A stretch of 34,451 nucleotides of DNA from Flavobacteriaceae bacterium CP2B (lineage in GTDB: Bacteria; Bacteroidota; Bacteroidia; Flavobacteriales; Flavobacteriaceae), in the NCBI GenBank assembly GCA_001683825.1, contig LXTR01000035.1, positions 1 to 34,451 on the forward strand. Direction: 5' to 3'. The notes beneath the pieces are model-generated. The model was not told the origin of the DNA and did not search any database. It saw only the letters and a program-made list of their open reading frames with translations. This document shows positions 1-8,098 of the stretch, one piece after another. Position numbers and translations under genes: made by a program. Each line of letters begins with the position of its first letter. Positions within the stretch are counted from its first letter, which is position 1.

Positions 1-141
1 GTCTTGCTCGACATCGAAGGAGGGGGGCATACCTGGGCCGGGGGGTGGCAATACCTCAACAAACGCTGGATTGGAAGAACCTGCCGGGATATAAATGCCT
101 GCCGGGTCATCTGGGACTTTTTTAAGGTCCACGCCCGTTGA
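1..141 (+). CDS. C-terminal end of a secreted PHB-depolymerase/LpqC-type esterase (partial)
   Basis: Only the last 46 codons lie in the window, reading in frame from base 1 to a TGA at 139-141. The peptide contains GGGHTWAGGWQYL followed by a Trp/Phe-rich end. This resembles the catalytic-histidine region (GGGHTWPGG) of the LpqC / poly-3-hydroxybutyrate depolymerase / feruloyl-esterase group of alpha/beta hydrolases. The His in GGGHTW would be the catalytic-triad base. The family hydrolyses short esters and is usually exported, but the N-terminus needed to check a signal peptide lies outside the window. A short hairpin (147-163) with no T-run follows the stop. Confidence 0.7.
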   Translation, partial: VLLDIEGGGHTWAGGWQYLNKRWIGRTCRDINACRVIWDFFKVHAR

Positions 142-252
142 GGTAGCGTGGGCAAAGCCCGCGGCACGGATGGGGTTAAATTTCCCTTCCGTATTGGTTC
201 CTTCGAAAAGTAGCCCTATTTTTCTGCTTTGAAGAAATCAACCAAAGCGCTT

Positions 253-1776
253 ATGAAATCCTTTTTAATCCTTTGCCTGCTCTTGCTTGCCGGTGGCCCG
301 TTTACACGGGCGCAAAAACCGGATAAGGAAAAAATCATACGCCTTTCCAGGGAGTATTTCCCAAAGGCCATTACGGAGTACCGGGAATTCTTATCCCTGC
401 CCAACAACGGCGGTATCCCGGAACATCGCGACCTGAATGTCCAATGGTGCCTGAACAGGTTTGAGGCGCTGGGCTTTACCACCCGGATCCTGGAATCGGA
501 CGGGATCCCCCATGTGCTGGCGGAGAAAATTGTAGACCCCCGGGCCAAAACGGTATTGTTCTATATGCAGATCGATGGACAGCCGGTAGACACGGCAGCC
601 TGGCACCAGGAATCGCCTTATCTCCCCGTACTCAAAAAGCAGGTAGGCGGGCAATGGCAGCAGGTAGGCTGGGAGGTCCTGGAAGCGGTCTTCAACCCGG
701 AGCTCCGGGTATTTGCCCGTTCGGCCTCTGATTCCAAAGGCCCGTCCATGTCCCTGATCTCGGCCCTGCAGATCCTGGAAGACCAGTCCCTATCTCCGGC
801 ATACAACCTGAAACTGCTTATGGATTTCCAGGAGGAACTGAGTTCCCCTACCCTGCCACCCCTGGTCAGGGCCCGGCCGGCACTTTTTTCGGCAGACCGG
901 ATGATTATCATGGACGGTACCCGCCACCTGTCTAACCTTCCTACCCTGGCTTATGGGGGGAGGGGGATCGCAGACCTGACCCTCACAGTCTATGGGGCTA
1001 CCCGTAACCTGCATAGCGGGCAGTATGGAAATTTTGCCCCAAACCCGGTATTCAAGTTGGCCAGGTTGTTGGGCGGGATGAAGGACGAATACGGCCGTGT
1101 GACCATCCCCGGCTTTTATGAGGGGGTGCAGATCACCGAAACTGACCGGCAGGCATTTGCCCTGGTGCCGGAGGATAAGGCGGCCATTGAAAAAAGCCTG
1201 GGTATTGCCGAAGCCGAAAGGGTAGGGGAATCTTACCAGGAAGCCATGCAATACCCATCCCTGAATGTGAGGGGGCTGCGGGCGGCCTGGGTAGGCGATG
1301 AGGTGCGTACCATTATCCCCTCTGAAGCCATCGCGGAGATGGATATCCGCCTGGTGCCCGAAACCGATGGTATGCGACAGGTACAACTGGTTCGACAATA
1401 TATCGAAACCATGGGATTCCATATCACAGACACGCTTCCCACGGAGGATGAAAGGGCTGAATACCCCAACCTGTTGCGGTTCCGTTACGAACTGGGCTCA
1501 TTGCCCTTCCGCTCCGATATGCATTCAGACCTGGGGAGGTGGCTCCGCACCTCCCTGGAGCGCGTTTTTGGGGACCGGTATGTCGAACTCCGAATGAATG
1601 GGGGGTCGCAGCCCATCGCGCCTTTTATTACCACCCTGGGCATCCCTGCGGTGTCTGTGCGTATCCCCAACCCCGACAACAATATCCACGCCCCCAATGA
1701 AAACCTGCGTATGGGGAATTTCCTGGAAGGCATACAGGGCTGCTTGTCGATACTAACCCAACCCCTGGAAGAATGA
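253..1776 (+). CDS. Exported M20-family metallopeptidase-like hydrolase with an altered metal ligand
   Basis: The start chosen is ATG 253, giving 507 residues with a signal peptide (MKSFLILCLLLLAGG, then a cut before QKPDK). An in-frame TTG at 229 would add eight residues and is also possible. The fold of M20/M25/M40 deacylases (acetylornithine deacetylase, carboxypeptidase G2) is recognisable: ASDSKGP (Asp160, bridging metal ligand), QEELSSP (Glu194-Glu195, general base and ligand), IMDGTRH (Asp221), the dimerisation-domain motif LHSGQYGNFAPNP near 260, and the C-terminal NNIHAPNEN histidine. The usual HxD motif that gives the first zinc ligand reads Gln106-Ile-Asp108 (YMQIDGQPV), so that His is replaced. 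The family cleaves peptide or amide bonds; the substrate is unknown. The stop codon overlaps the next gene's start (ATGA). Confidence 0.85.
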   Translation: MKSFLILCLLLLAGGPFTRAQKPDKEKIIRLSREYFPKAITEYREFLSLPNNGGIPEHRDLNVQWCLNRFEALGFTTRILESDGIPHVLAEKIVDPRAKTVLFYMQIDGQPVDTAAWHQESPYLPVLKKQVGGQWQQVGWEVLEAVFNPELRVFARSASDSKGPSMSLISALQILEDQSLSPAYNLKLLMDFQEELSSPTLPPLVRARPALFSADRMIIMDGTRHLSNLPTLAYGGRGIADLTLTVYGATRNLHSGQYGNFAPNPVFKLARLLGGMKDEYGRVTIPGFYEGVQITETDRQAFALVPEDKAAIEKSLGIAEAERVGESYQEAMQYPSLNVRGLRAAWVGDEVRTIIPSEAIAEMDIRLVPETDGMRQVQLVRQYIETMGFHITDTLPTEDERAEYPNLLRFRYELGSLPFRSDMHSDLGRWLRTSLERVFGDRYVELRMNGGSQPIAPFITTLGIPAVSVRIPNPDNNIHAPNENLRMGNFLEGIQGCLSILTQPLEE

Positions 1777-2270
1777 GGTTGCTTCCCCGTATAACCGTAT
1801 TGGAAGAAACCAGGCTGGTCGGGATGCGAAGGAAGATGTCCTTTGCCAGGGACGAAACAGCGGCGCTCTGGAGGGCATTCATGCCCAGGCGGGGGGAAAT
1901 TGTAAACCCTGCGTCTTCCGATTGGTACTCCGTCCAGGTCTATGGCAGCGATTTTGATTTCGGGCCCCAATCGGTATTTGAAAAATGGGCGCTGCAACCC
2001 GTGCATGATTTCGCGCAGGTGCCCGGGGGCATGGAACCCTTCCTCCTCAAAGGCGGACGCTATGCGGTTTTTGCGTATAAAGGCCGGGGCGGAGACCCCG
2101 CGGTATTTAAGTATATTTTTACGGAATGGTTGCCGGCTTCGGGCTTCTCCCTGGACGACCGTCCCCATTTTGAGGTGCTAGGCAAGGCTTACAAAAACCA
2201 GGACCCCGCTTCCGAAGAGGAAATTTGGATTCCGATCCGGCAAGGAAAAGGGATCCCCGGGGAACACTGA
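1773..2270 (+). CDS. GyrI-like / AraC-effector-binding-domain protein
   Basis: A 165-residue protein whose ATG overlaps the stop of the peptidase gene (ATGA), so the two are translationally coupled. The layout matches the SOUL/GyrI-like small-molecule-binding fold: an N-terminal strand LEETRLVGMRRKMS, a helix with LWRAFMPRR, a central strand YSVQVYG, then EKWALQPV, GGRYAVFAYKG, a helix with YIFTEWLPASGF and DRPHFEVL, and the acidic EEEIWIPI strand. There is no helix-turn-helix, so this is a free-standing ligand-binding domain and not an AraC regulator. Its ligand is unknown. The family name is fairly secure; the function is not. Confidence 0.75.
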   Translation: MRLLPRITVLEETRLVGMRRKMSFARDETAALWRAFMPRRGEIVNPASSDWYSVQVYGSDFDFGPQSVFEKWALQPVHDFAQVPGGMEPFLLKGGRYAVFAYKGRGGDPAVFKYIFTEWLPASGFSLDDRPHFEVLGKAYKNQDPASEEEIWIPIRQGKGIPGEH

Positions 2271-2409
2271 AATTTTTACGGGAAGATTGCTGATTGGAAT
2301 GTGTGCTGACAAGTGAAATTTAGTACATTTAACCCACTCTAACAGAACCTCCGCCCAGGGGTATATCCTTGCCTGGAGACGGAAAGCATAATCTCGCAAA
2401 CCACAACTT

Positions 2410-3915
2410 ATGAAGTACTACCAAAACAGGCTACTGGGAATTGTCCTATTAATGGTACCCTTCCTGAACCAAGCGCAGGAAACCAAAGACAGCCTGAAAC
2501 CGATCCCAGAACCAAAAACATTTGTTACCAGCCACCAGCTTTCCGTCGGGGGTAAATCCATCAACTACAAGGCCACGGCTGCCGAGACCTATCTCAGGAA
2601 TGACGAAGGCGAGCCTGTGGCTTCTTTCTGGTCTGTCGCCTATACGGTCGATGGGGGCGAACCGTCTAAACGCCCGGTGACTTTTGTCTTTAACGGCGGC
2701 CCGGGTTCGGCCTCCGTCTGGCTGCACCTGGGCCTGCTGGGCCCCCAAAGGGTCCGCGTTCCCTCAGAGGCCGACAAAGACGATGGTGCCGCACCGTACC
2801 TACTGGAAAAAAATGGCAACAGCCTGCTGGACATTACGGACCTGGTCTTTATTGACCCTATTGGTACCGGCTATAGCCGTGTCATTGGAAAAGGAAAAGA
2901 GAAAGACTACTGGGGGCTCATGGAGGATGCAAGCTCTGTCGCCCAGTTTATGCGGAGCTGGGTTACGGACCATAACCGCTGGTTTTCACCAAAGTATATC
3001 GTCGGGGAGAGTTTTGGTACCACCCGTGCCGCCGCAGTGGCCAATACCCTGGAAGAATCCGGTCAGGATATGGCCCTCAACGGCCTCATCCTGATTTCCC
3101 AGGCGCTAGACTATGCCGGTTCTACCTCGGCACATAACAACATTACCTCCTACCTTACCTACCTGCCCAGCATGGCCGCCACTGCCTGGTACCATAAGAA
3201 AGCCGGGCAAGGGAAGTCACTGGAGGCTTTTGTTCAGGAATGCCGGGACTTTACCTACAGCCAGTACGCCCAGGCGCTGTATAAAGGCAGTTGGTTGAGC
3301 GATTCGGAAAAGGAGGAAATTGCCGGGAAGCTATCCTATTTTATCGGCTTGCCGTCAGAATATATCCTAAGGGCCAATCTCAGGGTGCTGGTGCCCCGTT
3401 TCCAAAAACAATTGCTGGCGGACCGGGGCCTGGCCATCGGCAGGCTGGACGGGAGGTTTATGGGGGATGAAGCGGACGATACCGCAGACCACCCCCATTT
3501 GGGCGATCCGGCTTCCTACCAGATCAGCTCTGCCTATACCGCTGCCCTGAACCATTATTTTGCGAACAGCCTGAAGGTTCAAATGGACCGGCCCTACCTC
3601 ACTTCCAATGGCCGGCTTGACAAGGTTTGGCGTTGGAGGCCTGTACCTGACGGGCGGTATTGGGAGCCTTCCTACGTGAACACCGCGCCAATGCTGGGTG
3701 AAACCATGCGGAGGAATACAGACATGAAAGTCATGGTGGCCAGCGGTTATTACGACCTTATCTGCCCTTTTTTCGATACGGAGTACACCATGGCCCGCAA
3801 TGGGATTGTCAAAGAACGGGTACGCCTAACCTATTATGAGGCCGGGCATATGATGTACACGCACGAGCCTGACTTCCTGAAACTGTGCCAGGATATCCGG
3901 CAATTCCTGCAATAA
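2410..3915 (+). CDS. Exported S10-family serine carboxypeptidase
   Basis: A 501-residue protein with signal peptide MKYYQNRLLGIVLLMVPFLNQAQ. S10 hallmarks are visible: the oxyanion-region motif FNGGPGSAS at 94-102, the nucleophile motif VGESFGTTRAA with Ser201, the charge-relay Asp449 in SGYYDLICPF, and His480 in EAGHMMYTHEP. S10 enzymes remove C-terminal residues from peptides and work at acid pH; in Bacteroidota they are periplasmic or surface proteins. The length is normal for bacterial S10 proteins. It stands 139 bp after the GyrI-like gene and is probably transcribed alone. A weak promoter-like sequence (TGTG at 2302, TACATTTA at 2324-2331, 18 bp apart) lies upstream. Confidence 0.92.
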   Translation: MKYYQNRLLGIVLLMVPFLNQAQETKDSLKPIPEPKTFVTSHQLSVGGKSINYKATAAETYLRNDEGEPVASFWSVAYTVDGGEPSKRPVTFVFNGGPGSASVWLHLGLLGPQRVRVPSEADKDDGAAPYLLEKNGNSLLDITDLVFIDPIGTGYSRVIGKGKEKDYWGLMEDASSVAQFMRSWVTDHNRWFSPKYIVGESFGTTRAAAVANTLEESGQDMALNGLILISQALDYAGSTSAHNNITSYLTYLPSMAATAWYHKKAGQGKSLEAFVQECRDFTYSQYAQALYKGSWLSDSEKEEIAGKLSYFIGLPSEYILRANLRVLVPRFQKQLLADRGLAIGRLDGRFMGDEADDTADHPHLGDPASYQISSAYTAALNHYFANSLKVQMDRPYLTSNGRLDKVWRWRPVPDGRYWEPSYVNTAPMLGETMRRNTDMKVMVASGYYDLICPFFDTEYTMARNGIVKERVRLTYYEAGHMMYTHEPDFLKLCQDIRQFLQ

Positions 3916-4002
3916 GGATGGCCAGCAATACCTGAATTGCAAGGTCTATCCCCCGGGTACGACCAAGGACGTTGGATCTATGATCGCATAAACTTCCAGG
4001 GG

Positions 4003-4401
4003 ATGAATTCTAAAATCATCATGGGCCTGAGTGCCCTGGTCATGGGATTGACCGGTATTGTGTTAACTTTTTTTCCGGAGCATGTTGCCGGGGGGCTCGC
4101 ACTGGGAACGGACAGGACACCGGCCCTGCTCATACAAGCTATGGGAGGGCTTTATTTTGGCTTTGGGATGCTCAATTGGATGTCCAGGGCATCGCTGATT
4201 GGCGGTATCTACAACCGACCGGTGGCCATCGCGAATTTCAGTCACTTTTTCGTATCGGGGATCGCCCTGATCAAAGGGGTTACAGCTACTTCCCCGCTGC
4301 CAGGGTTGGTGTGGGGTGCCGCCTTGGTCTACCTGGCCTTTTCGGTACTCTTTGGCGGTATCCTCTTCAGGGACCCCCTTGGCCAGGATAGGGCCACATA
4401 G
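4003..4401 (+). CDS. Small integral membrane protein, function unknown
   Basis: ATG 4003 gives about 132 residues starting MNSKIIMGLSALVMG. A longer in-frame ORF from 3937 adds 22 hydrophilic residues of non-coding character and was not used. Four hydrophobic segments are visible, roughly 5-24, 44-63, 76-94 and 100-122, with GGLYFGFGMLNWMS and a C-terminal end rich in basic and acidic residues (RDPLGQDRAT). No catalytic motif was recognised. It lies 87 bp behind the S10 gene and converges with the symporter gene on the other strand, 42 bp away. Confidence 0.7.
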   Translation: MNSKIIMGLSALVMGLTGIVLTFFPEHVAGGLALGTDRTPALLIQAMGGLYFGFGMLNWMSRASLIGGIYNRPVAIANFSHFFVSGIALIKGVTATSPLPGLVWGAALVYLAFSVLFGGILFRDPLGQDRAT

Positions 4402-4443
4402 GCAAAAAGCACAAAGTTTTTGATTCCTGCCACCCCCTGTGGC

Positions 4444-6279
4444 CTACCCGCCTACGCGTTCGCCAAGGGTATCCCACCAGAATTTTTTTAGCAGTAATAT
4501 GCTGATGGCCAGGACTCCCAGGGTGATAAACACAGGGGCTCCCTTCCTGAAAACCAGGTAGATGGGCAGAATGACCAGGCAGGTTTGGGCAGTAATCCCT
4601 ATGAGCACATTGAACATGTCTCTCCCGAAATGTGCATTGGGCTTGATCGAAGGGTCCTCTTTTGCCAATTCCTGATAAACAGGCTTCCAATAACCCCAGG
4701 GCCGCACGTTCCGGTAAAATTCCTTTAAAACTTCGATTTCCGTGGGCGGCCTGGAATAGGTGCCCAGGATGCAACCCAGGAAGGAGCTCAGCAGCAATAC
4801 CGGGAAATAATACAGGTCCAGGGTATCCGGCAGCAGCAGGGGTAGGACCAGGGCCGGGACCATGCCTGCCAGCATGCCCCAGTAAAAACCGGTGCCGTTA
4901 AAACGCCACCAATGCCATTTAAGCACGTTAGCCATAACATAACTGCCGAAGAGGGCAGATACCAGCCACTGCAAAACGGAATTTACATTTTCGACGAAGA
5001 AGCCCAGGCCGATGCCCAGGGCCACTACCAGCAGGCCCGAACCGTAGGTCATGAATTTCACGGTTTTGCGTTTCACCCGGGTCGGATTCAGGTTGAGGTA
5101 GATATCGTTGATCAGATAGGCCTGGGCCGCATTCAACGTACCGGCGAAGGTGCTCATGAAGGCTGCCAGTAACCCGGCCACGAGGAGCCCCATCAGGCCT
5201 GTAGGGGCAAATTCACGGATGGCGGATGGCAGGATCAGTTCAAAATCAATGGTACCGGCAGCGGTCATCAGGTCGATTTTGTCATAGTATACCAGGGCCA
5301 GCGCAGCAAAACCGGCGATCATCAGGTATCGTACGGGCATGAGCACCACGGATACAAACCCACTCATTTTGGAAGCCTCCTCCGGGGAGCGGGTCGACAG
5401 GATTTTTTGCATATCGTAGTTGGGTGCAGGCCCGGCAAGGCTTACCAAAATGCCCTTGAACACCATCATCATGAAAAAGATGGTAAAGAGCCCAAAACCA
5501 TCCTCGCGTATCTTATCATTCACCTGTGGGATAATGCCCGACCAGTCAAGGTCCAATTCCCATCCAAAAAACGGGCTCGTCCAACCCTCGGGGACGTGCA
5601 GGGGGGCCTCACCCACCGCCACATAGCCCAAATACCCGATAAGGAGGGCAGAGAGGGTCATGATCGCAAATTGAAGGATGTCAGCCCATACGATGCCCGA
5701 CATCCCTCCGAGCAGGGCATAAAAGGCGGCAAACAGCGTAAAGACAATCCCGTAAAAGTGGGGGACATATTGCGGGTATACCTGAAACGGGACATAGGCA
5801 CTTACCATTTCCCAGGGGATAAAGATCTCCACGAACTTCCCAATACCTATGAAACCATAGGCCAGGAACCCCAGGCAACTCAATAATGCAAAGGCCACCA
5901 CAATATTATGGGCCCTCCGGGCACCGGCCTTGTATCCAAATCGCGTACGGATCCATTCAGCACCTGTGGTAACGTTGGAACGCCTCAGCCATTTGGAAAG
6001 GTACACCATCGCAAAAACCTGGTTAAAAATGGGCCAAAGCCAGGGGATCCAGGCACTTTTGAGACCATAGACAAAAAGGAGGGTGACCAGCCAGATGGTC
6101 CCCGAGATATCAAACATGCCCGAGGCGTTGGACAAACCCAGTTTGTACCAGGAAATAGCCTTGCCCCCGAGCAGGTAGTTGCCGGTACTTTTCTGGGCCG
6201 TTTTCCGCATACGGATCCCAATGAACACCGTAATGAGCAGGTAGCCCAGAATAAGGAGGATGTCGAGGGTTTTCAGCAT
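4444..6279 (-). CDS. Sodium:solute symporter (SSS / SLC5 family)
   Basis: A 611-residue transporter with about 14 hydrophobic segments. SSS signatures include the N-terminal LGYLLITVFIGIRMRKT, GNYLLGGKAISWYKLGLSNASGMFDISGTIW (TM2 region), LGGMSGIVWADILQF, and AAFMSTFAGTLNAAQAYLINDIYLN, where the STFAGTLN stretch is the usual Na2-site region. The family couples inward solute transport to sodium across the inner membrane. The gene sits 60 bp behind dctM on the same strand, so it is probably the last gene of the TRAP operon. A second importer beside a TRAP system suggests a related substrate or a breakdown intermediate. The substrate cannot be read from the sequence. Confidence 0.9.
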   Translation of the reverse strand: MLKTLDILLILGYLLITVFIGIRMRKTAQKSTGNYLLGGKAISWYKLGLSNASGMFDISGTIWLVTLLFVYGLKSAWIPWLWPIFNQVFAMVYLSKWLRRSNVTTGAEWIRTRFGYKAGARRAHNIVVAFALLSCLGFLAYGFIGIGKFVEIFIPWEMVSAYVPFQVYPQYVPHFYGIVFTLFAAFYALLGGMSGIVWADILQFAIMTLSALLIGYLGYVAVGEAPLHVPEGWTSPFFGWELDLDWSGIIPQVNDKIREDGFGLFTIFFMMMVFKGILVSLAGPAPNYDMQKILSTRSPEEASKMSGFVSVVLMPVRYLMIAGFAALALVYYDKIDLMTAAGTIDFELILPSAIREFAPTGLMGLLVAGLLAAFMSTFAGTLNAAQAYLINDIYLNLNPTRVKRKTVKFMTYGSGLLVVALGIGLGFFVENVNSVLQWLVSALFGSYVMANVLKWHWWRFNGTGFYWGMLAGMVPALVLPLLLPDTLDLYYFPVLLLSSFLGCILGTYSRPPTEIEVLKEFYRNVRPWGYWKPVYQELAKEDPSIKPNAHFGRDMFNVLIGITAQTCLVILPIYLVFRKGAPVFITLGVLAISILLLKKFWWDTLGERVGG

Positions 6280-6339
6280 GGGGTCAGTTCATGTTTCGGG
6301 ATTCCGGTATTTGATGCCCTATAGTTTCTGTATACGCTT

Positions 6340-7635
6340 TTACAAATCGAATAAACCTGGCAGCCAAAGGCTTAACTGTGGGAAATAGGTGACCAGGAAG
6401 AGGGCAAACACCATGGCGATAAAAAGGGGGATCAACGGGCGGACCACCTTTTCGATGGTCGTCCGGGCGATACCCACCCCCACAAAAAGCACGGAACCCA
6501 CAGGGGGGGTGCATAGGCCAATACACAGGTTGAGGATCATGATAATCCCAAAATGTACGGGGTCGAGCCCCAATTTCGTAATCACGGGCAGGAAGATAGG
6601 CGTAAAAATAAGAACTGCCGGGGTCATGTCCATAAAGATGCCCACACAGAGCAACAGCAGGTTGATCACCAACAGGATCACGATCTTGTTGTCGCTCAGC
6701 GACAATAAGGCCGAGCTTATATCCTGGGGGATGCTTTCAAAGGAAAGTGCCCATGACATGGCCATGGAAGTACCGATCAGCAGCATGACAACAGCCGTGG
6801 TGGCGGAGGAATCCAAAAGTATTTTCGGGAGGCTGCCCAGGTTGATCTCTCTGTAGATGAATCCGAGGACAAGGCTGTACAGTACCGCGATGGCCGAGGC
6901 CTCGGTGGCCGTAAAAATGCCGCTGACAATACCGCCGATCACCACCACCAGCATAAAAAGGCTGGGGACGGCCGAAACAAACGTTCTTAGGACCACTTTC
7001 AGGCGCGTGGGTTTCCCGATCCCGTAGCCTTTGCGTTTGGCCCAGAGGGCGGCGACCACCATCAGGAAGAAACCAGTGAGGATCCCCGGGATATACCCGG
7101 CCACAAAAAGGGCAGCGATAGAAGCCCCTCCGCTGGCCAGCGAATAAACGATCAGGATATTGCTGGGAGGGATGACCAGGCCGGTGGTGGCGGAAGTGAT
7201 ATTCACCGCCGCCCCAAATTCCCTCGAATAGCCCTCCTTTTCCATTTCGGGCCCCAGAATACTTCCCATGGCCGATGCTGAGGCCAGGGCCGAACCCGCG
7301 ATGGCCCCCATCAGCATGGCCGAAATAATGTTGATCAGGGCCAACCCCCCGGGTAACGCGCCCACCAGTGATTTCGCGAAGGCGATCAACCGGTCCGCAA
7401 TACCGCCTTTGTTCATCAATTCACCCGAGAGGATGAAAAACGGGATGGCCAGCAAGGCGAAACTATCCAAGCCGGTGCCGATACGCTGTGCCACCGTGGT
7501 CATAGCCGGCAGGGCGGGGATGCTTACCAGCATGGTAAGAAGGGCCGAGACGGCTATACTCCAGGCTACGGGGGTGCCGATGGCCAGGAGGCCAATGAAA
7601 CTTAGGACGAGCACCAATACGGGGAGATATTCCAT
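6340..7635 (-). CDS. dctM: TRAP transporter large permease (DctM)
   Basis: A 431-residue membrane protein of normal length for the DctM family, with about 12 hydrophobic segments. Typical stretches are VPFFILSGELMNKGGIADRLI (here AIPFFILSGELMNKGG), the glycine-rich GAIAGSALASASAMGSILGPEMEKEGY, and ATTGLVIPPSNILIVYSLASGG. It forms the transport channel with DctQ and receives substrate from DctP; import is driven by a sodium gradient. Its ATG lies 4 nt after the dctQ stop codon. Confidence 0.95.
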   Translation of the reverse strand: MEYLPVLVLVLSFIGLLAIGTPVAWSIAVSALLTMLVSIPALPAMTTVAQRIGTGLDSFALLAIPFFILSGELMNKGGIADRLIAFAKSLVGALPGGLALINIISAMLMGAIAGSALASASAMGSILGPEMEKEGYSREFGAAVNITSATTGLVIPPSNILIVYSLASGGASIAALFVAGYIPGILTGFFLMVVAALWAKRKGYGIGKPTRLKVVLRTFVSAVPSLFMLVVVIGGIVSGIFTATEASAIAVLYSLVLGFIYREINLGSLPKILLDSSATTAVVMLLIGTSMAMSWALSFESIPQDISSALLSLSDNKIVILLVINLLLLCVGIFMDMTPAVLIFTPIFLPVITKLGLDPVHFGIIMILNLCIGLCTPPVGSVLFVGVGIARTTIEKVVRPLIPLFIAMVFALFLVTYFPQLSLWLPGLFDL

Positions 7636-7639
7636 AATC

Positions 7640-8098
7640 CTATTCTTGAAGCATGTCAGAAAGTTTATAATAGATGATCAGGCCCCCACTCAAGGGGATG
7701 ATCGCGTAGACCAGGGCCAGGGGGACCCTCAGGGCCGGGGAATACTGGTTGAGTACATAGGTTATATATACAAGGCGCGCCCCGCCCACGACCATGGCAG
7801 ACAGGCAAAAAAGGACAATACAGATCCGCACGAGGAACCGCATCTTTTTCCGGGCCTTTTGCGGCAGGCGGGATGGAATGATATCTATCGCCACATGTCC
7901 GTTTTTGCCCGACACATACGCAGCTCCCAGGATACCTATCCAGATCATAAGATAGCGCGACAGTTCATCGGTAAAGGAACTGGGTGCCCCCAGGAAATAG
8001 CGGCTGAATACCTGCCAGAGCACATTCATTGCCATGACGCCCATAATGAGCGCCAGCAGGTTGCCCAGGATCCGGTCTATGGTCTTTCGTGCCTTCAT
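7640..8098 (-). CDS. dctQ: TRAP transporter small permease (DctQ)
   Basis: A 152-residue protein with four hydrophobic segments and the DctQ features FSRYFLGAPSSFTDELSRYLMIWIGILGAAY and KNGHVAIDIIPSRLP (here GKNGHVAIDII). It is the small membrane partner of DctM. Its start overlaps the dctP stop by one base (TAATG) and dctM follows after 4 nt, so dctP, dctQ and dctM are one translationally coupled operon. Confidence 0.95.
   Translation of the reverse strand: MKARKTIDRILGNLLALIMGVMAMNVLWQVFSRYFLGAPSSFTDELSRYLMIWIGILGAAYVSGKNGHVAIDIIPSRLPQKARKKMRFLVRICIVLFCLSAMVVGGARLVYITYVLNQYSPALRVPLALVYAIIPLSGGLIIYYKLSDMLQE

Noticed and set aside
147-163. Hairpin after the esterase stop as a terminator
   Set aside because: It is short, has one wobble pair and no T-run, so it was mentioned with the gene but not listed as a terminator.
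790-1422. 210-residue ORF antisense to the M20-like gene
   Set aside because: It is a shadow of a well-supported gene on the other strand, with no family features of its own.
3937-4002. Extended N-terminus of the small membrane protein
   Set aside because: The extra residues are polar and unlike a membrane protein start; ATG 4003 begins the first hydrophobic segment.
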